Part shown: one piece after another, positions 53,320 to 63,901 of the stretch | Numbering within the stretch: position 1 is the first letter of the stretch | Layout: each line of letters begins with the position of its first letter | Assembly (NCBI GenBank): GCA_028868855.1 | Contig: JAGWTR010000004.1 | Coordinates: 1 to 64,000, forward strand | DNA: 64,000 bases | From: Burkholderiales bacterium | Lineage (GTDB): Bacteria > Pseudomonadota > Gammaproteobacteria > Burkholderiales > Burkholderiaceae_C | Direction of reading: 5' to 3' | Notes under the pieces: generated by a model | The model's input: only the letters and a program-made list of their open reading frames with translations | The model's database searches: none | Told to the model about the DNA's origin: nothing | Position numbers and translations under genes: made by a program

Positions 53320-54384
53320 TCAAAACAACTCAACGTCACCCAACTTGTCGCCTTCAGTCTGGATCACACCCTCGACAACCAGATTTTCAAAACAGAAGGT
53401 GCGATTGCGCCCCTGGTGCTTGGCCTGATAGACCGCCTGGTCCGCCCGCGAAAACGCGGCGCTCGGCGTGTCACTGGACACCACCTCCGTGAACCCCAGA
53501 CTGATCGTGACTTGGCCCACCTGTGGGAATGCATAGGCCTGCATGCTTTGACGAAAGCGCTCGAACACACGCATGGCATGTTTTTGCGTTCCGCCACGCA
53601 ACAGAACAACAAACTCTTCGCCGCCGAAGCGGAACAACCGGTCGCAATGGCGGAAGGTCTGGCGCATGATGCGGGCCACCAGCACCAGCACCTCGTCGCC
53701 GATGAGGTGTCCAAACCGGTCATTGACCAACTTGAAGTGGTCGATGTCGATCACGCCCATCCAATAGGTGCTCATGGAAGACCCACGTCGCTCGGTATCG
53801 TCCAAGGACTCGCCCGGACCGGCCTGGGTCGGCAGAGATGCCTTCAGAAAGGTGGCATCAAATGTCTGGCGGTTGAGCAATCCGGTGAGCGAATCACGTT
53901 GACTCGATTCCAGTAAATTCTGGAAATTGCCAAATACCCGCAACAAGTTCTGCATGTATTGCAGATCCCGTGGGGGCAGCGGCTCGCGGGACCGCACTTC
54001 GAGGACGCCCGACTGGCCCAATTCTGCATGCAAGGTGAGCACGGTCAACCATTTGGCATCGTCCTGCGCCTGCGGATCCTGGTCGGTCAGTGCATGCTGA
54101 ACGAGCAAACGCGACGCCAGGGCATCCTCCCGCGAAGGGTGGTCTTCCAAGAATGGGAGGGTTTCATGGTCAATCCAAGGCGGGTCACTGATCGTGAGTT
54201 GTCCGCGTCGAGCCAAACCGGTACACAGCCAGCGCTGATCGGCGGCGTCCTGACCCAGCGCCCGATAAACCCCCACGCTGGAGGCCGCCAGCAACTCCAG
54301 CACGGTTTGCACCAACGAGACGTCCAGCAATTCACGATCACGCTGAGCTGTCAGATGAGCCAGTTGATCAATCGCCTTATCCAA
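53320..54384 (-). CDS. diguanylate cyclase (GGDEF) with GDVELF tail
   Basis: A 354-residue protein. Residues 1-150 form a GAF-like input region, and a GGDEF domain follows with active site RFGGEEF. The inhibitory site RHCD lies five residues before it, so product feedback is likely. It makes cyclic di-GMP from GTP. The last residues, KLGDVELF, resemble the GELELF tails of the two CheX-like proteins 14 kb away. It lies 55 bp downstream of chpA on the same strand, which suggests a link between Pil-Chp signalling and c-di-GMP control of pili. Confidence 0.9.
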   Translation of the reverse strand: MDKAIDQLAHLTAQRDRELLDVSLVQTVLELLAASSVGVYRALGQDAADQRWLCTGLARRGQLTISDPPWIDHETLPFLEDHPSREDALASRLLVQHALTDQDPQAQDDAKWLTVLTLHAELGQSGVLEVRSREPLPPRDLQYMQNLLRVFGNFQNLLESSQRDSLTGLLNRQTFDATFLKASLPTQAGPGESLDDTERRGSSMSTYWMGVIDIDHFKLVNDRFGHLIGDEVLVLVARIMRQTFRHCDRLFRFGGEEFVVLLRGGTQKHAMRVFERFRQSMQAYAFPQVGQVTISLGFTEVVSSDTPSAAFSRADQAVYQAKHQGRNRTFCFENLVVEGVIQTEGDKLGDVELF

Positions 54385-54439
54385 AAGAGCTGCCCCTCTA
54401 AACCTGCCCCCCGATATATCGACTGGAGAGGGTGCGGAC

Positions 54440-57400
54440 TTAAACGCCGCGTGATTCCTTCACGGCCTCACGCTGCACCGCATAGCGTGCCACCAAGGCC
54501 AGAAGCTCTTCTTCGCCATAGGGCTTGCCCAGGTAGTGATTCACGCCCAATTGCGTGGCGTAATCGCGGTGCTTTTGCGCGATCCGCGAAGAAATCATGA
54601 CGATGGGCAGGTCGGCCCATAGGCTATTGCCGCGGATATTGCGCGCCAGGTCAAAACCATCCATGCGCGGCATTTCAATGTCGGACAAGACGATGGTTGG
54701 GGTCTCCTCAGCCAGGCGTTCCAAGGCATCGAGGCCATCCTTGGCCAGCACGACGCGATAGCCTTCACGCGCCAGCAGGCGCTGCGTGACGCGACGAACC
54801 GTCAAGGAGTCATCAACCACCAGAACCAGCGGTGGCAAGGCCTCGACCGCAAGGGCCGCTGCGGGAACCGCTTCACCACCACCTTCGCTGACCGCCGTGG
54901 CGGTGACATGCAATGCCTCGGCCGTGTAGGCTTGAGCGCGGTCGCCATACACCGTGGCCAGGGCCACCGGGTTGTAAATCAACGAGACCGCACCGGAGGC
55001 CAGCAAAGTCATGCCCGCCAGACCCGGCAAACGCGACAGTTGCGGCCCCAGGTTCTTGACCACGACTTCCTGGTTGCCCAGGACTTCATCGACGTGCATG
55101 GCGATGCGTTGCTGCGCGGAGCGCACCACAATCACCGGCAGTGAGCGCCCTTCTTCCAAGCCCCGCGGGCTGATTTGCAGCAAGGCGCCCAGCCAGTAGA
55201 ACGGCAGCGCCAGATCAGCGAATTGATAGGTGCCACTGGCATAGGCTTGATCCACCTCGGCCGGCTTGGCGCGACGCACCATTTCGATCAGGTGGGTCGG
55301 CACCGCCACGGTGACATTGCCACAGCGCATCATCACCACCTTGGTGACCGCAGTGGTCAGCGGCAAGATCAGTTTGAAGCTGGTGCCCTGCCCGGCGGAA
55401 GTGGCCGTCTCAATGCGGCCGCCCATGGCGTTGACTTCGGATCGGACCACGTCCATGCCGATGCCACGCCCAGCCAGCTCGGTGACCGACTCGGCGGTTG
55501 AGAAGCCGGGCATGAAGATCATCTGGGCCAGCTCGTTGGGCGCCAACTCCGCATCAGGCTGGATCAAGCCCTGGGCCAAGGCCTTTTGATGAATGCGCTC
55601 CAGGTTGAGCCCGGCGCCATCATCACGGAATTCGATGCTGACTTCATTGCCTTCCTGGTGCAGTGACACGGTGATCAAGCCGACCGGCTCCTTGCCAGCG
55701 GCTTCGCGCACGGCCGGCAACTCAACGCCGTGGGTGATGCAGTTGCGCAGCAGGTGTTCAAACGCGCCGGTCATGCGCTCCAGCACGCCACGGTCGACTT
55801 CAATGGAGCCGCCGACGATGTCCAGGCGGACTTGCTTGCCGGTTTCCTTGGCAGCTTGCCGCACCACGCGGTACAGGCGATCGGACAGGCCCTCGAATTC
55901 GACCATGCGCGTGCGTAGCAGGTCATCCTGGAGGTCACGCGTGAGGCGCGCCTGAGCAACCAATTGGTCTTCGGCCGTTTCAAGATTTCGGTGCAAGGAC
56001 CGCTGCACGGTGGCCACGTCATTGACGGACTCGGCCATCATGCGGGTGAGTTCCTGGAAGCGCGTATAGCGGTCAAACTCCAGGGGGTCAAAGGTCTGGC
56101 TGGACGCGCGTGCCGCTTCAAGTCGCGTGTTGAGTTGCGTGTCAGCCTGCAACTCGATGTCGCGCACGTGCTGACGCAAGCGATCCAAGTTGTCCGTCAG
56201 GTCGGTCAGCGAGCCGCGAATCTGCCCAACCTGAGAGGCCAGGCGCGTGCGCGCGATACTCACTTCCCCGGCTTGGTTCACCAGGCGATCCAGCAGCTGT
56301 GGGCGCACCCGCACCACCGCGGCATGGGTCTGGGCATGCACCGCTTCGCGAACAGGGGCCGTCGACAACCGATGACCGCTGTTGGCCAGCGCGGTCCAGT
56401 TGATGGTGACGCCTTGTGAAGGAGCCGCAGGGGGCACGTGCTGGTCGCCCGTCGGTTGATCAGCGGAAACCACCACTGGCTCGACGCTGGAACCGCTGGC
56501 TTCGGCAGGCACGACTGCGGGCACAGGCGCCACTGCTGGCGCAGCCGCAGCCAGAGTCTGGGTGGACTGTGCTGCCTCGTAGCTTTGTGCATCTCGCTGC
56601 CTGAGCGCTTCAAACTCGTCGACCAGGGCATCAACCCGAGCCTCCAAGGGCTCCACATCGGCGCGGGCAATGGACTCCGAACCCGTTAGTTGCTCGATCG
56701 TGGTTTCCATGCGGTGGGCCAACTCGCCCAGACGCATGGCACCGGCCAGACGCGCACCGCCTTTGAACGTATGCAGGGTTCGCATGCAGGCGTCTGGCGC
56801 CGCTGGGTGCTGAGGCTGCTCGAGCCATTGGCGCATCTGACCAGCCAATTGGGGCAGAAGCTCCAGCGCTTCTTCCTCAAAGATTGGGAACAGATCAGGA
56901 TCAACGGCGTCCTCGGCATCGAGATCATCGCGATCACCCAAACTGACTGCGCTGTCCACCTTCTTCGTGACATGGGGGTGAGCAGGCGCTGCCGGGACTT
57001 CAGGCAGGCTTTCCAGAGAGGTGATTTCGGCCTGTCCCAAGGGAGCCGGGTGCGTCAGCAGGACCTCTCCGTCGACGTCTTCGGCCGAATGCACCAGACG
57101 CAGATGCCCATGGTCACGGACTTCGTCACCGGACTCCACCCCACCCAACAGGCTGCGGGCTTCCAGGCGGCGAGAGGCCTCGTGGTCATAGATCTCCAGG
57201 CGGTGCAGCAGATCATCCTTGGGCGTTTTCAGAAACCCTGCCGCGAATTGATGCAGCAGGTGGCGAATGTCATCGGCCGCCTCATTGAACAGGGCCGCCG
57301 CTTCCGCAGTGCCACGCCCGAGGGATTGAGCGCGCATCAAGCTGTGCTCAAGCAACCGAGCCAATTGCGACAGCTCGGTGTACCCCACGGTGGACGAATT

Positions 57401-60400
57401 GCCCGCCAGCGAGTGGGCCAGGGCAATGGATTCATCCGTGACCGGGCGATGCAGTTCCAGCGCCCATTCGCTCAGGCAGGTGCACAAGCGGCGCGACTGC
57501 TCATCGGCCTCGTTGAGGTAGATGTTGAACAGCGGAATGCTGATACGCAAGGACCCGATGACCTTGACCTGCTCGTCAGGGTCTGCACTGTCATCAGCCT
57601 CGGATTGCTTGAACTCGACCTGAGACTCGGACGACTCAGCCGTCACCGGGTTGACTACAAGCGCCTCGGGCTCGGGCTCGGGCTCGGCCGGCAACTCAAG
57701 GGTCAGCAACTCGCCGTCGATCGCCGGCAACTCAGAGTCGCCCAGAGCGGACGCTTCGGTGATCGCGGGTTCTTCAAAAGATGAGTCTGCCTGTGCCGGC
57801 TCGCCCCCCAGATCGACCAGAGGCAGGGTCAGTTCGGACAAATCGTCATCGGCCGGGGCCGATGACTCTTCGGCCGCAAAGGTGCTGACATCGGCGGCTG
57901 AAAAGGTGGAACCGCCGCCAATAGGCACTCGACGACCGTCCAGGCGCAGCGATTCGGCAGCACGCACCACCGGAGTGCTCTGCCAGGATTGGGCTGATTT
58001 GGCTTCGATAGCCTGTGTCCAGGCGGCCATATAGGCCAGCGCCTCGTTCGTGAAACCCAGCAGGTCGTCGTTGGCTGGCGTTTGTGCGGCCATCCACGCG
58101 TTATAAAGCTGCTCGCAGGCCCAGCCAGCCTCACCATAGTCGTTCAAGCCAACCATGCGTGAACTGCCCTTCAGGGTGTGAAAGCCGCGACGGACAGTGG
58201 TGAGCAAGGCGACATCACCAGGAGTGGCCGCCAATTGCTGGGTCGCCTCCTGGGCGGCCTCAATCACTTCGTGGGCTTCTTCCAGGAAGATGCCGCGCAT
58301 CTCGTCGTCTTCTTCGAGACCCGTCGGCTCCGGTGCCACCACGGGCATGGGCATCAGGGGCGCATGACCGCTGTCGCCACCGTTCGCAACCTCGGGCACC
58401 GGCAGCAGGTCCAGGCCAACGGGCTCGGACACCGACTGCGCAAAATCGGCCATGACGTGGGCGACTTGTTCACGTGCCAGCGCTTCGGCGTCAGCGTCCT
58501 CGGAGGACTGGGCCGTGGCCACTGCAGCTTGCGCCGAAGCGACCGAGTCGGCCAAGGCCGACTGATCCTGCACCATGGGACTGTCGGCGAGCTTTTGCAA
58601 CTCACTGGACACGTCGGCCAGAGGCACCTCGTTTCGGGCGACCGACTCGACCACCGCCGCCGCAGCGGTCTGGATCTGGTCGCGCTCAGCACGCTGTGCG
58701 ACGACCTCAACAGGGTTGGCCAGGGGTGGTGGCACCGCCACCGTTTTTTCGCGCCCCATCACCGGGTACAGCACGCCAGTGTCCGGATCAAACTTGAACA
58801 GTGATTTGACCAGATTGGGTTGCACGCCCAGCATGTCAATCAGGAAGCCCATGGCGCCCAGGTTGGTGGCCAGTCGGTCAAACACACCATCAGCGCCTGC
58901 TTGCTGGATGTCGGTGTCGGGCAGTAGCAGGTGCTCCACGTCTTCGCGCATGCGAACCGTCGCCTGCCCCGCCATGTCCAGGCCCAGCACGGCCAACACG
59001 CCACGCATCGATTGCAATTGCGTGGGCACCCGAACCAAGGCGGCGGTCTCGCTTGGATCCCGGAAAAACTGGTCGATGTTCTTTTCGGCATCGCTCAGGC
59101 CGCTGCGCAACTCTTGCACCACGCTGCCAATGGTCTGCCGGTCCGACACGCGCCGATAGAGGTCTTCCATCCACGATTCAAGTGGCTGGGCCGGTTGGTG
59201 TTGACGCACCGCGTCAATGCGGTTGGCCAGACGATGGATGCGGTCCTTCTGCTCAGGGTGGTCGAACTCACCATCGTCCAAAGACGCCTCAAGGTACAAC
59301 AAGCTGGTGGCCACTTCCATGGCCAGACTGGGCTCGGGTGGCTGCGCCATCTGCACGGTTTGCGTCACCGCTTGAGACAGGGCCTCGGCCAGGACGTCGC
59401 CGTCCGGATACAACTTGCGCAAAGACTCGCTCACCAAGGAGAACTGCTCGTTAAGCCCCCCCAGGCGTTGCAACTCTCCTCCCGCCACTGCGGACCAACC
59501 ATCCTTGGCCCCTGTGACCCGCTTGACCGCTTGCGCCACCCAGGTCGGGTCATAGCGACCCAGAGTCGACTCGGTCAGGCTGACCGGGATGTGACGCTCC
59601 AGCCCAAAGGTGCGTCGCACGCGCGCGAGCACGGAGTCGGGCTTGCCATCCACCCCAGATGCCTGCGCACAGAAAAACAGCAACTCCTGCGCCAACCGAT
59701 CGGAGGGCAGATCCTGCCCTTTGACCAGCACGCGCAACTGTCCCAGCAAGGACGACAGCACGCGCTTGGCATGGATGGTCAGCGGCACATGGGCGCCTGC
59801 CAGCGCCTCCAGGAAACCGCTGGCCAGCATCCAGGTGGCCGACTCACTGTGGGCCTGGCGCTGAGCCGACCCACTGGCCAATGAGGCGCACAGGTCCGCC
59901 AGTGCGACGGCATCGGCGGGCTGATTGCGCTTGAGCAGCGCTAGCAAACCCGATTCGAAATCGTCCACGGTGGCGGCATCAGCCACTCGCGGCTGCACCG
60001 ACTCGGGCGCGGCCAAGGGCGCTTCCAGCGACACACGGGGCCAATCCTGGTTCCACAAGTCCGTGGGCCTGGGCAAAGCGCCGCCCACCAGGGTGACCAA
60101 GGCTTCGTACTGTGGAAACAAAGCCAGCGCCGGCACGGGCTTGCCACCCACGCGCCGACCGATGTAATCCATCAAGGCAAACGACGCACGCTCAATGGCC
60201 TGCACCGCCTTCTCCTCGAGCGACGCCGGGCGATTGATGAATTTTTGAACCAGCGATTCGCTGGCGCGCAACAGTGTTGCACCGGCCGGCAAGCCGGCCA
60301 GCTCCAGAGCACCCACACTCTGGTGGATCTGCTGGCGCGCTTGGCGCAACAAGGCGGGATCCAGCGCAGCAAGGTCTGAAAGACCCGCTGCGGCGGACTC

Positions 60401-60517
60401 CTTCAGGCAGCGGTGCAGGGCCTTGTGCGCAGCATCGAGCGATTTGCGAAGCTCTTCTTGCACCCAGGCCAGGGCGCTGAGGTCGTCTGACATGGGGGCG
60501 GCGTTCGTGCTGTCCAT
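54440..60517 (-). CDS. chpA: Pil-Chp hybrid histidine kinase ChpA (PilL)
   Basis: A protein of about 2025 residues, smaller than Pseudomonas ChpA (about 2470). Intact phosphotransfer sites are HTLKGSS near residue 784 and HTFKGGAR near 1247. HSLAGNSS near 1035 and QSMRG near 502 look degenerate (Lys or His lost), and QIHQSVG near the N terminus is another relic. A CheA-type ATPase (N box HLLRNCITHGVE near 1590), a CheW-like domain and a C-terminal receiver (Asp near 1945 in LSDIEMPRMDG) follow. It phosphorylates PilG and PilH to control type IV pilus extension and retraction. An upstream GTG at 60526 is an alternative start. Confidence 0.95.
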   Translation of the reverse strand: MDSTNAAPMSDDLSALAWVQEELRKSLDAAHKALHRCLKESAAAGLSDLAALDPALLRQARQQIHQSVGALELAGLPAGATLLRASESLVQKFINRPASLEEKAVQAIERASFALMDYIGRRVGGKPVPALALFPQYEALVTLVGGALPRPTDLWNQDWPRVSLEAPLAAPESVQPRVADAATVDDFESGLLALLKRNQPADAVALADLCASLASGSAQRQAHSESATWMLASGFLEALAGAHVPLTIHAKRVLSSLLGQLRVLVKGQDLPSDRLAQELLFFCAQASGVDGKPDSVLARVRRTFGLERHIPVSLTESTLGRYDPTWVAQAVKRVTGAKDGWSAVAGGELQRLGGLNEQFSLVSESLRKLYPDGDVLAEALSQAVTQTVQMAQPPEPSLAMEVATSLLYLEASLDDGEFDHPEQKDRIHRLANRIDAVRQHQPAQPLESWMEDLYRRVSDRQTIGSVVQELRSGLSDAEKNIDQFFRDPSETAALVRVPTQLQSMRGVLAVLGLDMAGQATVRMREDVEHLLLPDTDIQQAGADGVFDRLATNLGAMGFLIDMLGVQPNLVKSLFKFDPDTGVLYPVMGREKTVAVPPPLANPVEVVAQRAERDQIQTAAAAVVESVARNEVPLADVSSELQKLADSPMVQDQSALADSVASAQAAVATAQSSEDADAEALAREQVAHVMADFAQSVSEPVGLDLLPVPEVANGGDSGHAPLMPMPVVAPEPTGLEEDDEMRGIFLEEAHEVIEAAQEATQQLAATPGDVALLTTVRRGFHTLKGSSRMVGLNDYGEAGWACEQLYNAWMAAQTPANDDLLGFTNEALAYMAAWTQAIEAKSAQSWQSTPVVRAAESLRLDGRRVPIGGGSTFSAADVSTFAAEESSAPADDDLSELTLPLVDLGGEPAQADSSFEEPAITEASALGDSELPAIDGELLTLELPAEPEPEPEALVVNPVTAESSESQVEFKQSEADDSADPDEQVKVIGSLRISIPLFNIYLNEADEQSRRLCTCLSEWALELHRPVTDESIALAHSLAGNSSTVGYTELSQLARLLEHSLMRAQSLGRGTAEAAALFNEAADDIRHLLHQFAAGFLKTPKDDLLHRLEIYDHEASRRLEARSLLGGVESGDEVRDHGHLRLVHSAEDVDGEVLLTHPAPLGQAEITSLESLPEVPAAPAHPHVTKKVDSAVSLGDRDDLDAEDAVDPDLFPIFEEEALELLPQLAGQMRQWLEQPQHPAAPDACMRTLHTFKGGARLAGAMRLGELAHRMETTIEQLTGSESIARADVEPLEARVDALVDEFEALRQRDAQSYEAAQSTQTLAAAAPAVAPVPAVVPAEASGSSVEPVVVSADQPTGDQHVPPAAPSQGVTINWTALANSGHRLSTAPVREAVHAQTHAAVVRVRPQLLDRLVNQAGEVSIARTRLASQVGQIRGSLTDLTDNLDRLRQHVRDIELQADTQLNTRLEAARASSQTFDPLEFDRYTRFQELTRMMAESVNDVATVQRSLHRNLETAEDQLVAQARLTRDLQDDLLRTRMVEFEGLSDRLYRVVRQAAKETGKQVRLDIVGGSIEVDRGVLERMTGAFEHLLRNCITHGVELPAVREAAGKEPVGLITVSLHQEGNEVSIEFRDDGAGLNLERIHQKALAQGLIQPDAELAPNELAQMIFMPGFSTAESVTELAGRGIGMDVVRSEVNAMGGRIETATSAGQGTSFKLILPLTTAVTKVVMMRCGNVTVAVPTHLIEMVRRAKPAEVDQAYASGTYQFADLALPFYWLGALLQISPRGLEEGRSLPVIVVRSAQQRIAMHVDEVLGNQEVVVKNLGPQLSRLPGLAGMTLLASGAVSLIYNPVALATVYGDRAQAYTAEALHVTATAVSEGGGEAVPAAALAVEALPPLVLVVDDSLTVRRVTQRLLAREGYRVVLAKDGLDALERLAEETPTIVLSDIEMPRMDGFDLARNIRGNSLWADLPIVMISSRIAQKHRDYATQLGVNHYLGKPYGEEELLALVARYAVQREAVKESRGV

Positions 60518-60528
60518 GGGGGTCACTT

Positions 60529-62859
60529 TTAGGCGATCTTGAACCGAGACACCGATTGCTGCAATTCATCGGCAGTTTTGGACAGCTCGCGCACGAGCTG
60601 TGTGGTCGATCGGGTCCCTTCACCGGTCTGCTCCGTCACGGCGAAAATGTGCTGGATGTTGGACACCACCACATTGGCCGATTCGGCTTCTCGCAGGGCC
60701 TGGGTCGAAATCTGTTCAATCAGTTCGGCCAGTCGGCGTGACACGCGGTCGATGTCGCCCAGCGCGGAACCGGCCGCGTCAGACAGTCGAGCCCCTTCAA
60801 CCACACCCTGCGTAGAGCGTTCCATAGCGGCCACGGCATCTTGCGTATCGGTCTGAATGGTGCGCACCAGCGCGGCAATCTGCTTGGTGGCATCGCCGGA
60901 GCGTTCAGCCAGACGTTGCACTTCTTCGGCCACCACGGAGAAGCCTCGACCGGCCTCACCGGCTGAGGCCGCTTGAATGGCGGCGTTCAAGGCCAGCACG
61001 TTGGTTTGTTCGGTAATGTCGGAGATCAGTTCGGTGATTTCACCAATCTCTTGTGACGACTCACCCAGGCGCTTGATGCGCTTGGAGGTGTCCTGGATCT
61101 GGTCGCGGATGGTGTTCATACCGCCGATCGCGTTTTGCACCGCAGCCAAGCCGATGTCGGCAGCGGTCAGCGACTGGCGAGCCACTTCGGCCGACTGCTG
61201 GGCCTGGGCAGACACTTCGTTAATCCGTCCGGCCATGTTCAGCACCGACTCGCCGGTTTCACGAATTTCACGCAACTGCTCGTCAGAGGCTGCCAGCAGC
61301 TCGGTCGAGGTGGCTTCCACCTGTTGGGTCGTGTCGGTGGCGCGCTGCGCCGTGCTTTGCACCTGAGCCACCAGGTTACGCAACTCTTCCACCGTGAAGT
61401 TCACCGAGTCAGCGATGGCGCCCGTGATGTCCTCGGTCACCGTGGCTTGTTGTGTCAAATCACCTTCAGCGACCGCCTGAAGTTCGTTCATCAACCGCAA
61501 AATGGCCGCCTGGTTGGCGTCGTTGACGCGCTTGGATTCTTGCTGCTGACGCTCAGCCTCCTGGCGCTGAAACTCAGCGACCTGGCGACGATGCCCCTGG
61601 TCGGTCACGAACACACGCAACAACCCGAATGCCGCAGCAGCGGTCACTATCAGGAAAATCACGATCAACGCGATATTGACGACGCCAATACCGACGTTGG
61701 TTGACAAGCGCGTCTGCACCTGCTCCAACCCTTTGCGCAGGGGTTCACTGTCGTCAATGATGGCCACTTGGGCGTCACGCGCAGCCACCAGGCCTTGCAG
61801 CGTACCCAGGATGAAAGTCGACTGGGTGCGGGTTTGCTCAAACAGTTTCTGCAAGGCTTCAAGGGGCTCGCGGGCCTCGGCGTCATGCGCCGCCGTCAGG
61901 TGCAACTCCTTGTTGCCATTGAGCATCCCGTCGACAATTTCCTTGAAGGCATTCAAGTCTTTTCCGAGCAGGAACACGGCTTCGGTCGACACCCCTTCAA
62001 CTGTCAGGAATTCGTTGGCCGATTTACCAATGCGCTGGGTCAGCATGACCATCTGGTTCAGTGCGGTCAGCTCGGGTGCTGGCACCCCGCCTTTTTCGAT
62101 CCGGGCCGTGGCAATGCCTTCGGCCAGATCCAGCAACTCCGATGACTGATTGTTCACCTCGCGCAGGGCTTGGCTCACCTGAGTCAGTGTTTGCTTTTGG
62201 CCCAACACAAACTTGGCGTTCTTTTCAGCACGGTCCACCAAGGGCAGCAGAGGCAGCAAAGGCTCCTTGGCCGCCGCTGATACTTGAGACAGCCCCAAGG
62301 TGCTGTCACCTTGGGCCAGGCCGCGCACATTGCTGGCGAGCACTTTCGCACTCTCAGACACTTCCTGGAAGGCCTGCGCCCGACCAATCAAGGCCTGTGA
62401 CACAGATTTGGCAAGGCGTTGCGACTGCATCAGCGCCTGACCGGTCGCACCAGCCTGCGCCGCGCGACGGTCGGCGGAGTTGACCGACAGGAAAGCGCTA
62501 AGCACCAGACCCAGGCCGCCGAGAATGACAGCGCCGAACAGCAAACGCTGCTGGCGCTCCAATGCCCAGCGCCCGATCAAGGGCAGCCCGGTATCAGTGT
62601 CGGTCGACAGGGTTGCCTCCACCTCGGGCCGCTGTCGGTTGCCTTGGTAGTCAGGTGGAAACTCCGATGGCGTCGATTCCGAGATGATGGAGTCGGCCAG
62701 ACCGGAAGCTCCCGGCTGAAGCGTCGACGATGCGCCCTGGGTGTCGGCAGCGTGGCCCGCAGACGTCGCTTGCGCGTCCTGGGAGGTCAACGCCTCTGGC
62801 TGGACCTCGACTTCGTCTTGCGATTTACCCAGATCCTTGATTCGGCTCAGGAAACTCAT
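60529..62859 (-). CDS. pilJ: Pil-Chp chemoreceptor PilJ
   Basis: A 776-residue methyl-accepting protein. The cytoplasmic N-terminal tail of about 80 residues is longer than usual. Two membrane helices (about residues 86-105 and 400-425) flank a helical periplasmic PilJ-type domain. A HAMP-like region and the signalling tip [21 protein letters not shown] follow. In place of the usual EAARAGE it has QAASAGE, as PilJ proteins do. It signals surface contact or pilus retraction to ChpA. Its stop is 2 bp from the chpA GTG; there is no pilK methyltransferase gene between them. Confidence 0.95.
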   Translation of the reverse strand: MSFLSRIKDLGKSQDEVEVQPEALTSQDAQATSAGHAADTQGASSTLQPGASGLADSIISESTPSEFPPDYQGNRQRPEVEATLSTDTDTGLPLIGRWALERQQRLLFGAVILGGLGLVLSAFLSVNSADRRAAQAGATGQALMQSQRLAKSVSQALIGRAQAFQEVSESAKVLASNVRGLAQGDSTLGLSQVSAAAKEPLLPLLPLVDRAEKNAKFVLGQKQTLTQVSQALREVNNQSSELLDLAEGIATARIEKGGVPAPELTALNQMVMLTQRIGKSANEFLTVEGVSTEAVFLLGKDLNAFKEIVDGMLNGNKELHLTAAHDAEAREPLEALQKLFEQTRTQSTFILGTLQGLVAARDAQVAIIDDSEPLRKGLEQVQTRLSTNVGIGVVNIALIVIFLIVTAAAAFGLLRVFVTDQGHRRQVAEFQRQEAERQQQESKRVNDANQAAILRLMNELQAVAEGDLTQQATVTEDITGAIADSVNFTVEELRNLVAQVQSTAQRATDTTQQVEATSTELLAASDEQLREIRETGESVLNMAGRINEVSAQAQQSAEVARQSLTAADIGLAAVQNAIGGMNTIRDQIQDTSKRIKRLGESSQEIGEITELISDITEQTNVLALNAAIQAASAGEAGRGFSVVAEEVQRLAERSGDATKQIAALVRTIQTDTQDAVAAMERSTQGVVEGARLSDAAGSALGDIDRVSRRLAELIEQISTQALREAESANVVVSNIQHIFAVTEQTGEGTRSTTQLVRELSKTADELQQSVSRFKIA

Positions 62860-62877
62860 GCCTTGTACTCCAAACGG

Positions 62878-63417
62878 TCAAGCGTCGATCTTGAGGAAAG
62901 CCTCGTCTGCGACCAGCGCAGCAAGGTCGAGTTCATACCAGGCCCGCCCCTTGTCATCGACCAGTTGCTGCCCAATGAAGTGCGGCGTGTCTGGTGATGT
63001 GGCGCCACTGGCGGCCATGTCGGCAGGTGTGCGCAGGCCCAACAGGCGATCAATGAGCAAGGCCACGTTCATCTGAAGTGAGGTATTCAAAGCCACCAGT
63101 CGCCCGGCATCGCGCGCACCCTGCTCTTGGGACCATCGCGCCACCGGGCGCTCCATTCCCAGAAATGTTGTCAGGTCGATGACGCCATGTAACTGCCCGC
63201 GCAAGTTGGCCACCCCGAGGAACCAGGGTTGGCTGTGCGGCACGGCCTGCAATATGGACATGGGGAAGATTTCGCCGGCCTGGTCCAGCGGCAGCAAAAA
63301 ACCATGTCCAGAGATTTCCACGGCCAGCCAATTACGGGTCGGCGCCTGCTCACGCGCCATTTGCAAGCGCGAGGCCAGGCGTTTTTGCAGATCTCGCAGG
63401 GCTTCTTTATTGGCCAT
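62878..63417 (-). CDS. pilI: CheW-like adaptor PilI
   Basis: A 179-residue CheW-domain protein (NWLAVEISGHGFLLPLDQAGEIFPM near residue 28 in part, LRGQLHGVIDLTTFL near residue 90). It couples PilJ to ChpA in the Pil-Chp array. It lies 18 bp upstream of pilJ and 68 bp after pilH. Length and motifs are ordinary. Confidence 0.94.
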   Translation of the reverse strand: MANKEALRDLQKRLASRLQMAREQAPTRNWLAVEISGHGFLLPLDQAGEIFPMSILQAVPHSQPWFLGVANLRGQLHGVIDLTTFLGMERPVARWSQEQGARDAGRLVALNTSLQMNVALLIDRLLGLRTPADMAASGATSPDTPHFIGQQLVDDKGRAWYELDLAALVADEAFLKIDA

Positions 63418-63485
63418 TGGTTGTCAGGTGGGCGATCGGATGAGCGGTCAGTGATGTTGTGTTGTGCCGGCGGCCGCTGGCCATT

Positions 63486-63851
63486 TCAGCCAAAGGCCTT
63501 GATCTTGGCCAGCAGCTCGTCCGGATTGACCGGCTTGACCACATAGTCGCGTGCGCCTTGCCGCATGCCCCAGACGCGATCGGTTTCCTGATTCTTGCTG
63601 GTGCAGATGATCACCGGCACGTCGGCAAACGCTGGATCACGGGTGATGGCCCGCGTGAGCTGGAATCCGTTCTGGCCGGGCATGACCACATCCATCAGGA
63701 TCAGGTCAGGCTTTTCTTCTTGCAGACGTCGCAGCGCTTCTTCACCGTTTTCGGCGGTGCGCACCTTGAAGCCACGCTTGGTCAGCAAGTCTGAGAGCAC
63801 ATGAAGTTCAGTCTTGGAGTCGTCTACCAGCAGAATTTTTTGAATCGGCAT
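63486..63851 (-). CDS. pilH: twitching motility response regulator PilH
   Basis: A 121-residue receiver with acidic pair VDDSK, phosphoacceptor Asp54 in LILMDVVMPGQNG, Thr in ICTSKNQ and Lys in VKPVNPDEL. It is phosphorylated by ChpA and is thought to promote pilus retraction or act as a phosphate sink. It is placed as pilH because it precedes pilI and follows another receiver gene (pilG). Confidence 0.93.
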   Translation of the reverse strand: MPIQKILLVDDSKTELHVLSDLLTKRGFKVRTAENGEEALRRLQEEKPDLILMDVVMPGQNGFQLTRAITRDPAFADVPVIICTSKNQETDRVWGMRQGARDYVVKPVNPDELLAKIKAFG

Positions 63852-63901
63852 ATCAACCTCTTGGCGAAGCGGTGAGCAATGTGCAGTGAATAAAGGCGGA
63901 A

